This document shows, one piece after another, positions 7,724 through 16,498 of a stretch of DNA of 64,000 nt; the stretch's first letter is position 1; the number at the start of each line of letters is the position of its first letter. The DNA comes from Treponema sp. OMZ 790. Its GTDB lineage: Bacteria; Spirochaetota; Spirochaetia; Treponematales; Treponemataceae. Both the position numbers and the translations under genes were made by a program. Below the pieces are notes generated by a model. The model did no database searches. It was not told where the DNA came from and worked only from the letters and a program-made list of their open reading frames with translations. The stretch is from NCBI RefSeq assembly GCF_024181285.1, contig NZ_CP051201.1:2108001-2172000 (forward strand), read 5' to 3'.

Positions 7724-8584
7724 TTACGCAACGTAAACGGCGAGTTTTTGTTTTTCGGCAGGCTTTTTAAGCTGCTGCAAAGCCTTCTTTTCGATCTGTC
7801 GTATTCTTTCTTTTGTAAGATTAAAGATGAGCCCTACTTCTTTTAAAGAAAGAGGAGCATAACCGTCAAGTCCAAAGCGGTAACGGATAATTTCGGCCTC
7901 CCTGTCATCAAGATTTTTAAGAAGTTCGTTTACTTCATCTCGAAGGCTCATATCCATTGCATAGTCTTCAGGCATTTGATGAGTTTCATCCTGCAAAAAA
8001 TCGTTTATACTGGAGCTTCCGGGTTCATCAAAAACGGGAGCATCAATCGAAATAGGATCTCTGGCCGCATTCATAATGGTATGAACCATAGTGTTATTCA
8101 TATTTAAGATACCGGCAATTTCGTTCAATTCCTGACTTTCATTTCCGGCAAAGTCGATTTCTTTTTTTGCCTTTTCGATTTGAACAAGCTCATTTGCTCT
8201 ATTTAAGGGAAGGCGTATCATTCTCGATTTTTCGCAAATAGCCTTTAAGATAGACTGCTTAATCCACCAAACTGCATAAGAGATAAATTTATATCCTTTT
8301 GAAACATCAAATCTTTCGGCAGCATTCATCAATCCTATATTGCCTTCACTGATAAGGTCCATGAGGGGAAGCCCCTGATTTTGATATTTTTTTGCAACAT
8401 TCACAACAAAGCGCAAGTTGGAATTTACCAGCATATTTTTAGCATATTCATCGCCCTTTTCTGCAAGTTTAGCATATTTTATTTCTTCTTCCGCAGTTAA
8501 AAGCGGAATCTGATTAATTTCTTTTAAATAAGTAGCCAACGAGTTCATTTCTGCGTCATAATTGTTCTTTGTTCTGTTATACAT
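7724..8584 (-). CDS. Alternative sigma-70-family RNA polymerase sigma factor
   Basis: The 286-residue product contains regions 1.2 to 4.2 of the sigma-70 family but no long region 1.1 or spacer, so it is a group 2 (RpoS- or non-essential-type) factor. Region 2 reads NLRFVVNVAKKYQNQGLPLM, then GYKFISYAVWWIKQSILKAI (2.3-2.4). Region 4.2 carries SLKEVGLIFNLTKERIRQIE, the helix-turn-helix that reads the -35 box. The start chosen is the ATG at 8584, with AAGGAG six bases upstream; an open frame to 8635 adds 17 unlikely residues. The regulon cannot be read from the gene. Confidence 0.87.
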   Translation of the reverse strand: MYNRTKNNYDAEMNSLATYLKEINQIPLLTAEEEIKYAKLAEKGDEYAKNMLVNSNLRFVVNVAKKYQNQGLPLMDLISEGNIGLMNAAERFDVSKGYKFISYAVWWIKQSILKAICEKSRMIRLPLNRANELVQIEKAKKEIDFAGNESQELNEIAGILNMNNTMVHTIMNAARDPISIDAPVFDEPGSSSINDFLQDETHQMPEDYAMDMSLRDEVNELLKNLDDREAEIIRYRFGLDGYAPLSLKEVGLIFNLTKERIRQIEKKALQQLKKPAEKQKLAVYVA

Positions 8585-8847
8585 ATTCAACTCCTTGTGT
8601 AAAACTGGAAAGCTTTTAGCCTCCCGTATATACAAGCAAAAATCATGCTAAAACAGAAACAAACAAAAAAATATTTTAAAACTAAAAACGATAAACCCAA
8701 TGAATGGCGTAAGTATATACCCAATATAGAATTAAGAAATTAAATACTTAATGCTTAAAATAATCAAAACCTATTGCCTTTTTGGCTTTTTTTTCTTATA
8801 TTTTATGGTATTCGGGACAGATGTATTGAAATGACACACCCCGAAAT

Positions 8848-8910
8848 AAAACACAAAAAAAAGTGCCAAAAAGGCACAAATAAAGTTTTTTTGTGTTTTT
8901 TTAATTTTTT
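8848..8910 (+). promoter_or_regulatory. A/U-rich hairpin in the groES leader
   Basis: AAAACACAAAAAAA (8848-8861) can pair fully with TTTTTTTGTGTTTT (8886-8899), enclosing an inner hairpin GTGCC-AAAAA-GGCAC (8863-8877). A T-rich run ends just before the AGGAGG at 8912. It could serve as an attenuator or heat-sensitive structure. No CIRCE element (TTAGCACTC-N9-GAGTGCTAA) is present. Confidence 0.4.
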
Positions 8911-8924
8911 CAGGAGGTCTTTTG

Positions 8925-9191
8925 ATGAAAGTTAAACCCTTAGGAGACAGAGTTTTAGTAAAGCCGGATGCAGTAGAAACAAAAACGGCGGGCGGAATCA
9001 TCATTCCCGACACAGCTCAAGAAAAAACCCAAAGAGGTGTAGTTGTAGCTGTCGGAGATGATAAAGAAAAGATCAAGGTTTCCGTCGGACAAAAAGTTAT
9101 CCACGACAAGTATGCCGGAACTCAAATTCAAATCGACGGCGTAGATCATTTGATTTTAAAAGCAAATGATTTGGTTGCTGTTGTAGAATAA
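8925..9191 (+). CDS. groES: Co-chaperonin GroES (10 kDa chaperonin)
   Basis: The 88-residue protein is full length for GroES, the heptameric lid of the GroEL folding chamber. It starts MKVKPLGDRVLVKPD, has the mobile loop ETKTAGGIIIPDTAQEK, the roof-type GVVVAVGDD segment and the C-terminal DHLILKANDLVAVVE. The ATG at 8925 is chosen over a TTG three bases earlier because AGGAGG sits seven bases before the ATG. groEL does not follow: a strong terminator and an opposite-strand gene come next, so chaperonin genes are split in this genome, as in other spirochaetes. Confidence 0.97.
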   Translation: MKVKPLGDRVLVKPDAVETKTAGGIIIPDTAQEKTQRGVVVAVGDDKEKIKVSVGQKVIHDKYAGTQIQIDGVDHLILKANDLVAVVE

Positions 9192-9231
9192 GGTTTAGCG
9201 TTTTTATCTTACAGATAAAAGCTTATTAAAA

Positions 9232-9267
9232 AACGGCGGGACTTTAACAAGACCCGCCGTTTTTTTG
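9232..9267 (+). terminator. groES terminator
   Basis: AACGGCGGG (9232-9240) pairs with CCCGCCGTT (9253-9261), and seven T follow. The A-run on the other side lets it also serve the convergent secreted-protein gene. A weaker hairpin TTTTATC-TTACA-GATAAAA precedes it near 9203-9219. Confidence 0.88.
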
Positions 9268-9285
9268 TTTTTAGCCGGAAAAGAT

Positions 9286-9903
9286 TTATTTTTTTTCCAG
9301 CGGAATTAATGGAAGCCTTTCAAGTTCGGCATCTTCACCATAAACAGATTTTACGGCCTTGGCCGCTGCATCAAAATTATCAACTCGTTTTATATCGGTT
9401 ATATCATAAAAGGGAATAGAACACTTACAAATAAAGTCACCAATGTAGACATATTTTACACCCTCAGGAACCTCAATTTTGGAATTTAAGGGTATGCTTA
9501 TACATATAGCTTCTGAACCTGCAAAATGATATCTTAATCTTTCAATATTGATATATCTTTTTCCATAAGCAAAAGGAAATTTTACCATAGCAAGATCAAT
9601 CAGCTTAGCATCTTCTTCAAAAACAACCGTAAGCGGCATTCTGCGGTTTGAACCGCTTAAAGTTATTTTATCTGTCGTGCTGTGATAATGCCCTATTTCC
9701 ATCTTTGAAAACACCATATGTGAATAATTTGCAAAAAAATCGGTATCAGGTGACGGCTGCACTTTTAACGAAAAAACGATTACAACCTCATTCTTTGAGG
9801 GAGGATTAGGCTTTTTTTTATCGGCAGCAAATATATTGGTATTTATAACCGTTATATTAAAAATAATAATAAGCAATAGTGCAGTATATTTATTTCTTTT
9901 CAT
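9286..9903 (-). CDS. Secreted hypothetical protein
   Basis: A 205-residue protein with a clear signal peptide (KRNKYTALLLIIIFNITVIN then NIFAADKKK) and no lipobox, so probably periplasmic or secreted. The mature part has no family I recognise; it is rich in short beta-strand-like stretches and has one cysteine pair (FICKCS). The start is the ATG at 9903, with AAGGAG at a good distance; an in-frame TTG at 9909 is too close. It overlaps the stop of the upstream lipoprotein gene by 14 bases, so the two are co-transcribed and probably work together at the envelope. Confidence 0.7.
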   Translation of the reverse strand: MKRNKYTALLLIIIFNITVINTNIFAADKKKPNPPSKNEVVIVFSLKVQPSPDTDFFANYSHMVFSKMEIGHYHSTTDKITLSGSNRRMPLTVVFEEDAKLIDLAMVKFPFAYGKRYINIERLRYHFAGSEAICISIPLNSKIEVPEGVKYVYIGDFICKCSIPFYDITDIKRVDNFDAAAKAVKSVYGEDAELERLPLIPLEKK

Positions 9904-10504
9904 TTTCAATCTCCTTTATTCTATCATCTATTAAGTTTTCCCATTTTGTCTTTCTAAACTTATTTTTCATTTTACGCAAAACTTCCAATTCATACTTAGT
10001 TTGCTCGCCGCGAGGATATGGAGCAAGAGTTGCAGAAGATCCGTTAATTATAAAATCATAAGCTCCTATAAATTGCAGACCTTTTTTATTTGTAGTAAAG
10101 GCTATGTTACCTTTTTTGCCCAACCCCGGCGTATAATGTGTAATAACCTTTGTAAACCAGTTATCATAGCGCAATTGTATAAGTTGAAAGCTCAATTCCC
10201 TGTCTATAGGCGGAAAGCAAAAAGAACCGCCTCCCATCAATAGGGGGGTGGTATATATTGCATCCTTTGTATGATCCATTTGAACATACATATGCACACC
10301 GCTTACATTTAGGTAACCAAAGGCAAGACAGTCCTTATCTGAAGAGGACATCTCTTTTATGCCGACTTTTTTGCCGTTTATGCTGGCTTCTCCCTCTTCA
10401 GAGGCCATTCTAAGATTACTGAATAAAATACATGAATTCAGCAACACCGCTAAACCGATGAAACATGTCAAACATGCTCCTTTTTTGATGATTTTCATTT
10501 TCAT
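9890..10504 (-). CDS. Hypothetical lipoprotein
   Basis: The 204-residue product has a lipoprotein signal ending in LLNSC, Cys 25. After it comes a soluble domain with YLNVSGVHMYVQMDHTKDAI and a basic C-terminus (KMKNKFRKTKWENL). I do not recognise the family. It lies between a trypsin-like protease gene upstream on the same strand and a secreted protein gene that it overlaps, so all three may form an operon for an envelope function. AGGAG precedes the ATG by 11 bases. Confidence 0.68.
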   Translation of the reverse strand: MKMKIIKKGACLTCFIGLAVLLNSCILFSNLRMASEEGEASINGKKVGIKEMSSSDKDCLAFGYLNVSGVHMYVQMDHTKDAIYTTPLLMGGGSFCFPPIDRELSFQLIQLRYDNWFTKVITHYTPGLGKKGNIAFTTNKKGLQFIGAYDFIINGSSATLAPYPRGEQTKYELEVLRKMKNKFRKTKWENLIDDRIKEIENEKK

Positions 10505-10533
10505 AAATGCTTAATCTCCTAATATTTTGTTAA

Positions 10534-12279
10534 TTATATACGCACAGAAATACTTGCGCGAATTCCCATATTTGTTTCCTTAACTTCTTTTAAATATGAC
10601 CTAATAATAAAATCAACTCCAAACGATATAGATGAAAAGCTTACAGGTACAATTTCCATACCTCCTCCATATTGGACAAAATAGTCAACAGGAGGGATAA
10701 AAATACCGGCCCCTACAAAGGCTTGCGGAGCAATATATACAGAATTATTTATATTAAGGGGTATCTGCAATCTAAATTCGGGAGTTAAACCGAAACAAAT
10801 CTTAAGAGGCTTTCTAAAAGAAAAACTAGGTAACTGACGAGGTTTATTAATAATTGCCGATATACCAACCTCAGCATATTTAAAATTATGAAAATAACCG
10901 AAAGAAAAACCTGACAACCACTCTTTATTTTGTTTTAAACCTATATAGGAAGCATGTATTCTCGTTTTTGTCGGAATTTCTTCTATAAATACGAAAGATG
11001 AGTTATTGCTTTGCTTTGCTTTTTTCGGTTTTCCCGAAGGTTTTTCATCAGGAGGGGTATTCAAATTTGAAGCAGTAATTTGCCAAGCAGTCTGATGATT
11101 ATTCCAAACGGTAAAAAACTTGGATTTTCCGGCCTCATAGTAAAGCACAAATTCATAATTTTTACCGGCATTTTTTAAATCGGCAAATTCGGCTTTCTTT
11201 TCAGGAATGTACGAGTTCTCTTCAGGTTTTATGGAATTATATATTTCGTAAGCAATAGCTGTTCTAATTCCATTTATCGGATTGCCAAGAAACGAAGCCG
11301 ATAAAATTTCGGATCTAAACAACCGCGGAGCCTTCCTTAAAGCTGTCAGATAAGCATCCAAACCTTCATTTACGGCGTAGTCTTCGGAAATACATATCGT
11401 AATTTTTCGAAGCCGTTTTAAAATCTCTTCATTTTTTTCATCTTCCTTGTCAATTTTAAAGTTTTTACATACTTCCGCAAATTCATCTAAGGCAATTTTT
11501 AAATTATTTTCGGATTTTTCCTTTCCTCCAAAAACTCGTGAATCGATAAAATTCTTAATCGAGACGGCAGGAATTGCAAAATTAGTGGATTGCCTAAAAA
11601 CAGCCTTGACCGAATTTATTCCTATAACATCATAGCCTTCAGGAGAATTCTGAGATTTTATCAAAAGCGGGCCTCCTGAATTTCCTGAATCTATAGGAGC
11701 CGAATGTTGAATAAAAAAAGATTTTTTAGGATCTACAATATTGCTAAGTCTTGTTTTTGAATTGGTAACTGTTCCTTTTCCAAGCTGCCAAAGGGGTTTT
11801 CCTCCAAGCCCCGGATAACCGGCTGACCAAACATCGACCCCATCGGAAGGAAGTTTAGTTGCTAAATTTAAAAAAGATTTAACTCTTTTATCGTTGACCT
11901 CTGCTATTGCAATGTCCAATTCTTCATCTATAGCTACTACAGGGCAATTTTCAATTTTAACTTTCTCGCCTTCAATATTTTCAAGTTCCAGAGAAAGAGA
12001 AGAAGCATAAGCCGCAACGTGATAATTTGTTAATACGTAAGTTTTTTTATTATGCCCGCGAATAAAAAATCCTGATCCGAAAACTCCTTCTTTGGCATTT
12101 TCAAAAAGCTCAGCTATGTCGATATATCCGGCTTTTGAAATTTTGCCGGCAGCGGCATCCATAAATTGTAAAGTTTTTTCTTCATAATTGGGCCGCACAA
12201 TACATACTGCATCCCTTATATCTGCAAAAATAGTTAAACCAAATAAAAAAAAGGCGATACATATAATTTTATTTTTCAT
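10534..12279 (-). CDS. Trypsin-like serine protease with long C-terminal envelope domain
   Basis: A signal peptide (MKNKIICIAFFLFGLTIFAD) leads into an S1C/HtrA-type trypsin fold. The catalytic His is in LTNYHVAAY, the Asp in ELDIAIAEV and the Ser in APIDSGNSGGPLL, so all three residues are present. No PDZ domain follows. Instead, about 300 residues continue through a helical stretch and a Lys/Pro/Ser linker into a final 150 residues that look beta-rich and end SVRI, like a small outer-membrane barrel. The ATG at 12279 has GGAGG eight bases upstream; an open frame to 12315 has no ribosome site. It may be a surface-anchored protease; the anchor is inferred. Confidence 0.72.
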   Translation of the reverse strand: MKNKIICIAFFLFGLTIFADIRDAVCIVRPNYEEKTLQFMDAAAGKISKAGYIDIAELFENAKEGVFGSGFFIRGHNKKTYVLTNYHVAAYASSLSLELENIEGEKVKIENCPVVAIDEELDIAIAEVNDKRVKSFLNLATKLPSDGVDVWSAGYPGLGGKPLWQLGKGTVTNSKTRLSNIVDPKKSFFIQHSAPIDSGNSGGPLLIKSQNSPEGYDVIGINSVKAVFRQSTNFAIPAVSIKNFIDSRVFGGKEKSENNLKIALDEFAEVCKNFKIDKEDEKNEEILKRLRKITICISEDYAVNEGLDAYLTALRKAPRLFRSEILSASFLGNPINGIRTAIAYEIYNSIKPEENSYIPEKKAEFADLKNAGKNYEFVLYYEAGKSKFFTVWNNHQTAWQITASNLNTPPDEKPSGKPKKAKQSNNSSFVFIEEIPTKTRIHASYIGLKQNKEWLSGFSFGYFHNFKYAEVGISAIINKPRQLPSFSFRKPLKICFGLTPEFRLQIPLNINNSVYIAPQAFVGAGIFIPPVDYFVQYGGGMEIVPVSFSSISFGVDFIIRSYLKEVKETNMGIRASISVRI

Positions 12280-12293
12280 GTGTCCTCCAATAT

Positions 12294-12329
12294 AAAATAG
12301 GCTATAAGATAACACATATAGCCTATTTT
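12294..12329 (-). terminator. ackA terminator
   Basis: AAAATAGGCTATA (12294-12306) is the exact complement of TATAGCCTATTTT (12317-12329), a 13-bp stem with a ten-base loop. It lies between the stop of ackA and the start of the protease gene on the minus strand, and a T-rich tail follows. Confidence 0.65.
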
Positions 12330-12338
12330 ACTTAATCT

Positions 12339-13532
12339 TTATTTTACCAATGCCATCGTGTCCTTAGCAATCATAAGCTCTTCGTTTGTGGGGATTATAA
12401 GAACCTTAACCTTTGATGAGGTCTTGCTTGCATCGGTGAGTTTTCCCCTTACCTTGTTCTTTTCAGGATCAAGTTCAACTCCGAGGAATTCTAAACCGTG
12501 ACAGATTTTTTCTCGAAGTTCGATAGAGTTTTCTCCGATACCGGCTGTAAATACTAAGGCATCCGCTCCGCCGAGCTGGGCAGCATAGGAAGCTATGTAT
12601 TTTCTAACCCTGTTGCAGAAGACATCCAAGGCGAGCTGAGCTCTCTTGTTTCCTTCTTTTGCCGCTGTTTCAATATCCCTAAAGTCGCTGCTTACACCGG
12701 AAATACCTAAAACGCCGGACTTTTTGTTTAAAACGTTGCTCATGTCATCGGCTGAAAGTTTTTCCTTATTCATAATAAAGGGAAGAATTGCAGGGTCGAG
12801 GTCGCCTGAGCGGGTTCCCATAACAAGACCTTCGAGGGGAGTAAGCCCCATGGAGGTATCTACACATTTTCCGCCCTTGATAGCAGCCAAGCTGGAACCG
12901 TTTCCTAAGTGGCAGGTAATTATCTTAAAATCAGCCGAATTGTTTTTAAGGGTTTCGGCAGCCTTTTCGGAAACAAAACGGTGAGAGGTTCCGTGGAAGC
13001 CGTAGCGGCGTATCTTGTATTTTTCGTAATACTCGTAGGGAAGAGCATAGATATAGTTTTCGGCAGGCATTGTCTGATGGAAGGCAGTATCAAAAACTGC
13101 AGCCATCGGTGTTTTCGGCATAAGAGCCTTACAAGCTTCAATTCCCATAATATTTGCAGGGTTGTGCAAAGGAGCAAGGTCGATACATTCTTTGATACCG
13201 GCCATTACCCTGTCGTCTAAAAGAACGGACTTATTGAATTCTTCTCCGCCGTGAACAACTCTGTGACCTACAGCCGTAATCTCCTCCATAGATTTTACAA
13301 CACCGTGATTTTTGTCGATGAGAGCTTCCAAAACAAGCTGAATAGCCTTTTTGTGGTCATTCATTTTTTCTTCAATTAAAACGGCATCCATTCCTTTTTT
13401 TTCGTGCTTAATACGTGAACCTTCAATTCCGATTCTTTCGACAAGGCCTTTTACCAAAACATCTTCGTTAGTCATATCGATGAGCTGATACTTTAAAGAA
13501 GAGCTTCCGCAGTTGATAACCAATATCTTCAT
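12339..13532 (-). CDS. ackA: Acetate kinase
   Basis: The 397-residue enzyme makes ATP and acetate from acetyl phosphate, the usual last energy-yielding step in fermenting treponemes. Family motifs are complete: [11 protein letters not shown] at the N-terminus (phosphate-binding Asn7), [18 protein letters not shown] with the catalytic Asp, YGFHGTSHR, and a glycine-rich block CHLGNGSS followed by [18 protein letters not shown] lies near the C-terminus. AAGGAG precedes the ATG. No phosphotransacetylase gene is next to it; it stands alone between a promoter region and its own terminator. Confidence 0.97.
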   Translation of the reverse strand: MKILVINCGSSSLKYQLIDMTNEDVLVKGLVERIGIEGSRIKHEKKGMDAVLIEEKMNDHKKAIQLVLEALIDKNHGVVKSMEEITAVGHRVVHGGEEFNKSVLLDDRVMAGIKECIDLAPLHNPANIMGIEACKALMPKTPMAAVFDTAFHQTMPAENYIYALPYEYYEKYKIRRYGFHGTSHRFVSEKAAETLKNNSADFKIITCHLGNGSSLAAIKGGKCVDTSMGLTPLEGLVMGTRSGDLDPAILPFIMNKEKLSADDMSNVLNKKSGVLGISGVSSDFRDIETAAKEGNKRAQLALDVFCNRVRKYIASYAAQLGGADALVFTAGIGENSIELREKICHGLEFLGVELDPEKNKVRGKLTDASKTSSKVKVLIIPTNEELMIAKDTMALVK

Positions 13533-13612
13533 TATATATCTCCTTAAAATGTGAAGTAATCTTATTTGGTATAATACCCCAAAATATAATAAAAGTCTAT
13601 CTATATAATAGC

Positions 13613-13641
13613 TTGTTTTTTAATAATTTTTCCACTATAAT
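13613..13641 (+). promoter_or_regulatory. Promoter of the CHASE2-cyclase gene
   Basis: TTGTTT (13613-13618) and TATAAT (13636-13641) are 17 bases apart, with the ATG 18 bases further on and GGAG in front of it. Confidence 0.6.
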
Positions 13642-13659
13642 GGGATTTAGGAGAAAGTT

Positions 13660-16470
13660 ATGGTCGAAAAAGAAAAAAGTAAATCGGGTTTTATTGCTTT
13701 TTTACAAAAAAATCTTAATTTTATAATAGCAATAATTGTGTTTTTAATTTTTACGGCTTTTAGTTTTATCAAACTAGGACGAAACATAGAAAACCAAGTA
13801 TATGACACTATGCTCAAAATAAAACCTGAAGTCAATGAGCGAGGTGAAATTCTCCTTTTAAACGTAGACGATTTTTCTATTGAACAGATAGGCTCTTGGC
13901 CTTGGTCGCGGGATATTTTGGCAGACGTTTTAATCAGACTAAAAGAAGCAGGCGGCAAGGCTGCGGTTTTCGATATTGAGTACCTGTCCGCAGGAAGGAC
14001 GGGTGCAAACAATACCTATGTAGAACATGAATTACCGAAACAATATGCAGCCGTCCGTCAGGAATTCGGAGAATATATAAAAGATTTTTCGGATGCAGTA
14101 GCAACCAAAAACATACCTCTTTCAGAAGTAAAAACAATAGGCAAGGATATGTCCGAATATTTTGAATCAAGGATTGATGAGCTTTCCGATTCAATTAAAC
14201 ACAATGTGTTTCGAGATAATGATGCCTATATGGGAGAAGCGGCGGGCTTTTTTGAAAATGCTTTTTTAACCATCAATGCAGTAAATATAAATATAGGAGG
14301 AGAAACAAAGGAATTAAAAGACTTTGCCTATAATAATTTCTTGTTTACCAATATCGAAGATGAAGCAGGTCTTTTAAAAAAAGAAACATTGGCAAACCGC
14401 AGGGCAGCAAATGAAGAGTACGGAATGGCTCCGGCCATTATGCCGATACTCAAACATGCAAGAGGAGCCGGATTTCCGAACGTGGTTATAGACGAAGACG
14501 GTGTACGCCGCCGCATTTCGCTTTTAACGGAATATGAAGGCAAGTACATAGGCCAGCTGGTTTTCACACCTATACTTCACATCCTTGAACCGGAAAAAAT
14601 TATCCGGTCGGGCAGGAAACTCATTTTAAAAAATGCAAAAGACCCGTCGGATTTGGAAAAAAGAAAGGATCTTATAATCCCTCTTGATGAGGATGGAAAC
14701 CTTTTAATCAACTGGCTAAAAAAACGCTTTGCCGATACCGACAACCCCGAAAACGGCAGTTTTAAAAGTCTATCGGTTTATGCCCTTACCTATGCCGACA
14801 TAATGGAAAAGAATTTAGTTTCACTTTTGGAAGCCATAAAAAATTTGCAAATCAGAACATCGGAGGGCTATCTTTCTTATCACAGTGCGGTTAGTTCTAT
14901 GGAAGATGAATATGCAAGGCTTGGGGAGTGGAAAAAAGAGCTTCTCAATAAATCCAAACAAAATTTTAAAGAATACTTCGCAGCGCGTAATTCCTTTTTT
15001 GATCACTACAGCAAATTTTTAAGCGGAGACTTCGATAAAGAAATACACGGTCTTTTTGCAAAAATAAAAGAACAGAGCGGATCAAAGCAATATGACGATA
15101 TAGATGCCTATGTTGCAGAGCTCTTTAAAAATGCAAAAGAAGAATATAAAAACTATTCGGAACACATAAACTATATAAACGGCTTTTGCAACAATGCCTT
15201 TGCAATTATAGGTTACAGCGGTGTAGGAACCTCCGATTTAGGTGTTAACCCCTTTTGGAAGTCCTATCCCAATGTAGGTACCCATGCCAATATTTATAAT
15301 ACTATTATGAATGAGGATTTTATAACTCCGATTCCGAAATGGATTTCAATAATTCTTGCATTTGTAATCTCACTTTTTACAGCCTTTATGTTAAAAAAAA
15401 TAGAACGGGGCTTTTTAAAAGTTATATTCGGAATTATCTTATTAAGTCTTACTCTTTCTTTAGGAATTCTATTATTTGTTTTCGGGCAAATATATTTACA
15501 ACTTTTTCTTCCGGTTATAACGGTAGTTGTAAGCTTTATAGTCATTCTATTACTTAACTTTATTTTTAGCGAAAAAGAAAAGGGGTTTTTAAGAAAGGCT
15601 TTCGGTGTTTATCTTTCGGACGATGTTGTAAACGAAATTATTTCCGACCCCGACAAACTCACTCTTGGCGGAGAACAAAAAAGAATTACGGCTCTGTTCA
15701 CCGACATAAAATCCTTCTCTACCCTTTCGGAAAAAATTACGCCTGAGCATTTAGTTTCGGTTTTAAACGTTTACCTCACACAAATGAGCGATTTAATTCT
15801 ACATGAAAAAGGCACAATAGATAAATACATTGGAGATGCCATCGTAGCCTTTTTTGGAGCGCCGACAGACTTACCGGATCATGCTTACAGGGCTTGCCTT
15901 GCCGCAATCAGGATGAAGCAGGCAGAAAAAGAACTCAATAAGCAGCTTTATGACGCAGGAGACATTCCCATGCCCATCTTTACGCGCATAGGAATAAACA
16001 CCGGAGAAATGGTTGTAGGAAACATGGGCACCGAAAAAAAGATGAACTACACGATTATGGGAAATGACGTAAACCTTGCAGCCCGTCTTGAAGGAGTAAA
16101 CAAAAAATATGGTACATGGATCTTGGCATCCGAATCTACGTGGAACGAAACAAATGATGCCTTCTTGGGCCGCCGGCTCGACCGCGTAAGGGTTGTAGGT
16201 ATCAATACTCCGGTTCAGCTTTACAATGTTATGGCAGTCAAATCTGAGGCTTCCGCCGAAATGGTAAAACTTGTAGGCATATTCGAAAATGCGATAGATT
16301 TTTATCGGCAAAGAGAATATCAAAAAGCCCTTAACCTTTTTAACAAGTGTTTGGAAGTTATCCCCGATGATGAGCCTTCAAAGATGTATGTTGAAAGAAT
16401 GAATATGCTTCTTACAGATACTGAAACGGCAGCAACACACAGCGATATCGTAAACATGACAAGTAAATAA
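13660..16470 (+). CDS. CHASE2-domain adenylate/guanylate cyclase
   Basis: This 936-residue membrane protein has an N-terminal transmembrane helix (residues 15-35), a large extracytoplasmic CHASE2 sensor (about 40-340, with LLLNVDDFSIEQIGSWPWSR), and a long helical insert. Two or three membrane helices follow near residues 550-635. The class III cyclase domain lies at about 665-850. Catalytic features are present: RITALFTDIKSFSTLSE with the first metal Asp, DKYIGDAIVAFFGAP with the second, and YTIMGNDVNLAARLE with the transition-state Asn/Arg pair. It should make cAMP in response to an envelope signal. The C-terminal tail is helical. The MATE gene follows after 28 bases. Confidence 0.9.
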   Translation: MVEKEKSKSGFIAFLQKNLNFIIAIIVFLIFTAFSFIKLGRNIENQVYDTMLKIKPEVNERGEILLLNVDDFSIEQIGSWPWSRDILADVLIRLKEAGGKAAVFDIEYLSAGRTGANNTYVEHELPKQYAAVRQEFGEYIKDFSDAVATKNIPLSEVKTIGKDMSEYFESRIDELSDSIKHNVFRDNDAYMGEAAGFFENAFLTINAVNINIGGETKELKDFAYNNFLFTNIEDEAGLLKKETLANRRAANEEYGMAPAIMPILKHARGAGFPNVVIDEDGVRRRISLLTEYEGKYIGQLVFTPILHILEPEKIIRSGRKLILKNAKDPSDLEKRKDLIIPLDEDGNLLINWLKKRFADTDNPENGSFKSLSVYALTYADIMEKNLVSLLEAIKNLQIRTSEGYLSYHSAVSSMEDEYARLGEWKKELLNKSKQNFKEYFAARNSFFDHYSKFLSGDFDKEIHGLFAKIKEQSGSKQYDDIDAYVAELFKNAKEEYKNYSEHINYINGFCNNAFAIIGYSGVGTSDLGVNPFWKSYPNVGTHANIYNTIMNEDFITPIPKWISIILAFVISLFTAFMLKKIERGFLKVIFGIILLSLTLSLGILLFVFGQIYLQLFLPVITVVVSFIVILLLNFIFSEKEKGFLRKAFGVYLSDDVVNEIISDPDKLTLGGEQKRITALFTDIKSFSTLSEKITPEHLVSVLNVYLTQMSDLILHEKGTIDKYIGDAIVAFFGAPTDLPDHAYRACLAAIRMKQAEKELNKQLYDAGDIPMPIFTRIGINTGEMVVGNMGTEKKMNYTIMGNDVNLAARLEGVNKKYGTWILASESTWNETNDAFLGRRLDRVRVVGINTPVQLYNVMAVKSEASAEMVKLVGIFENAIDFYRQREYQKALNLFNKCLEVIPDDEPSKMYVERMNMLLTDTETAATHSDIVNMTSK

Positions 16471-16498
16471 ATCTCTTTATTTTATAAGGATAATAACT

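Noticed and set aside
8772..8924. CIRCE heat-shock operator before groES
   Set aside because: No TTAGCACTC-N9-GAGTGCTAA or close variant is present.
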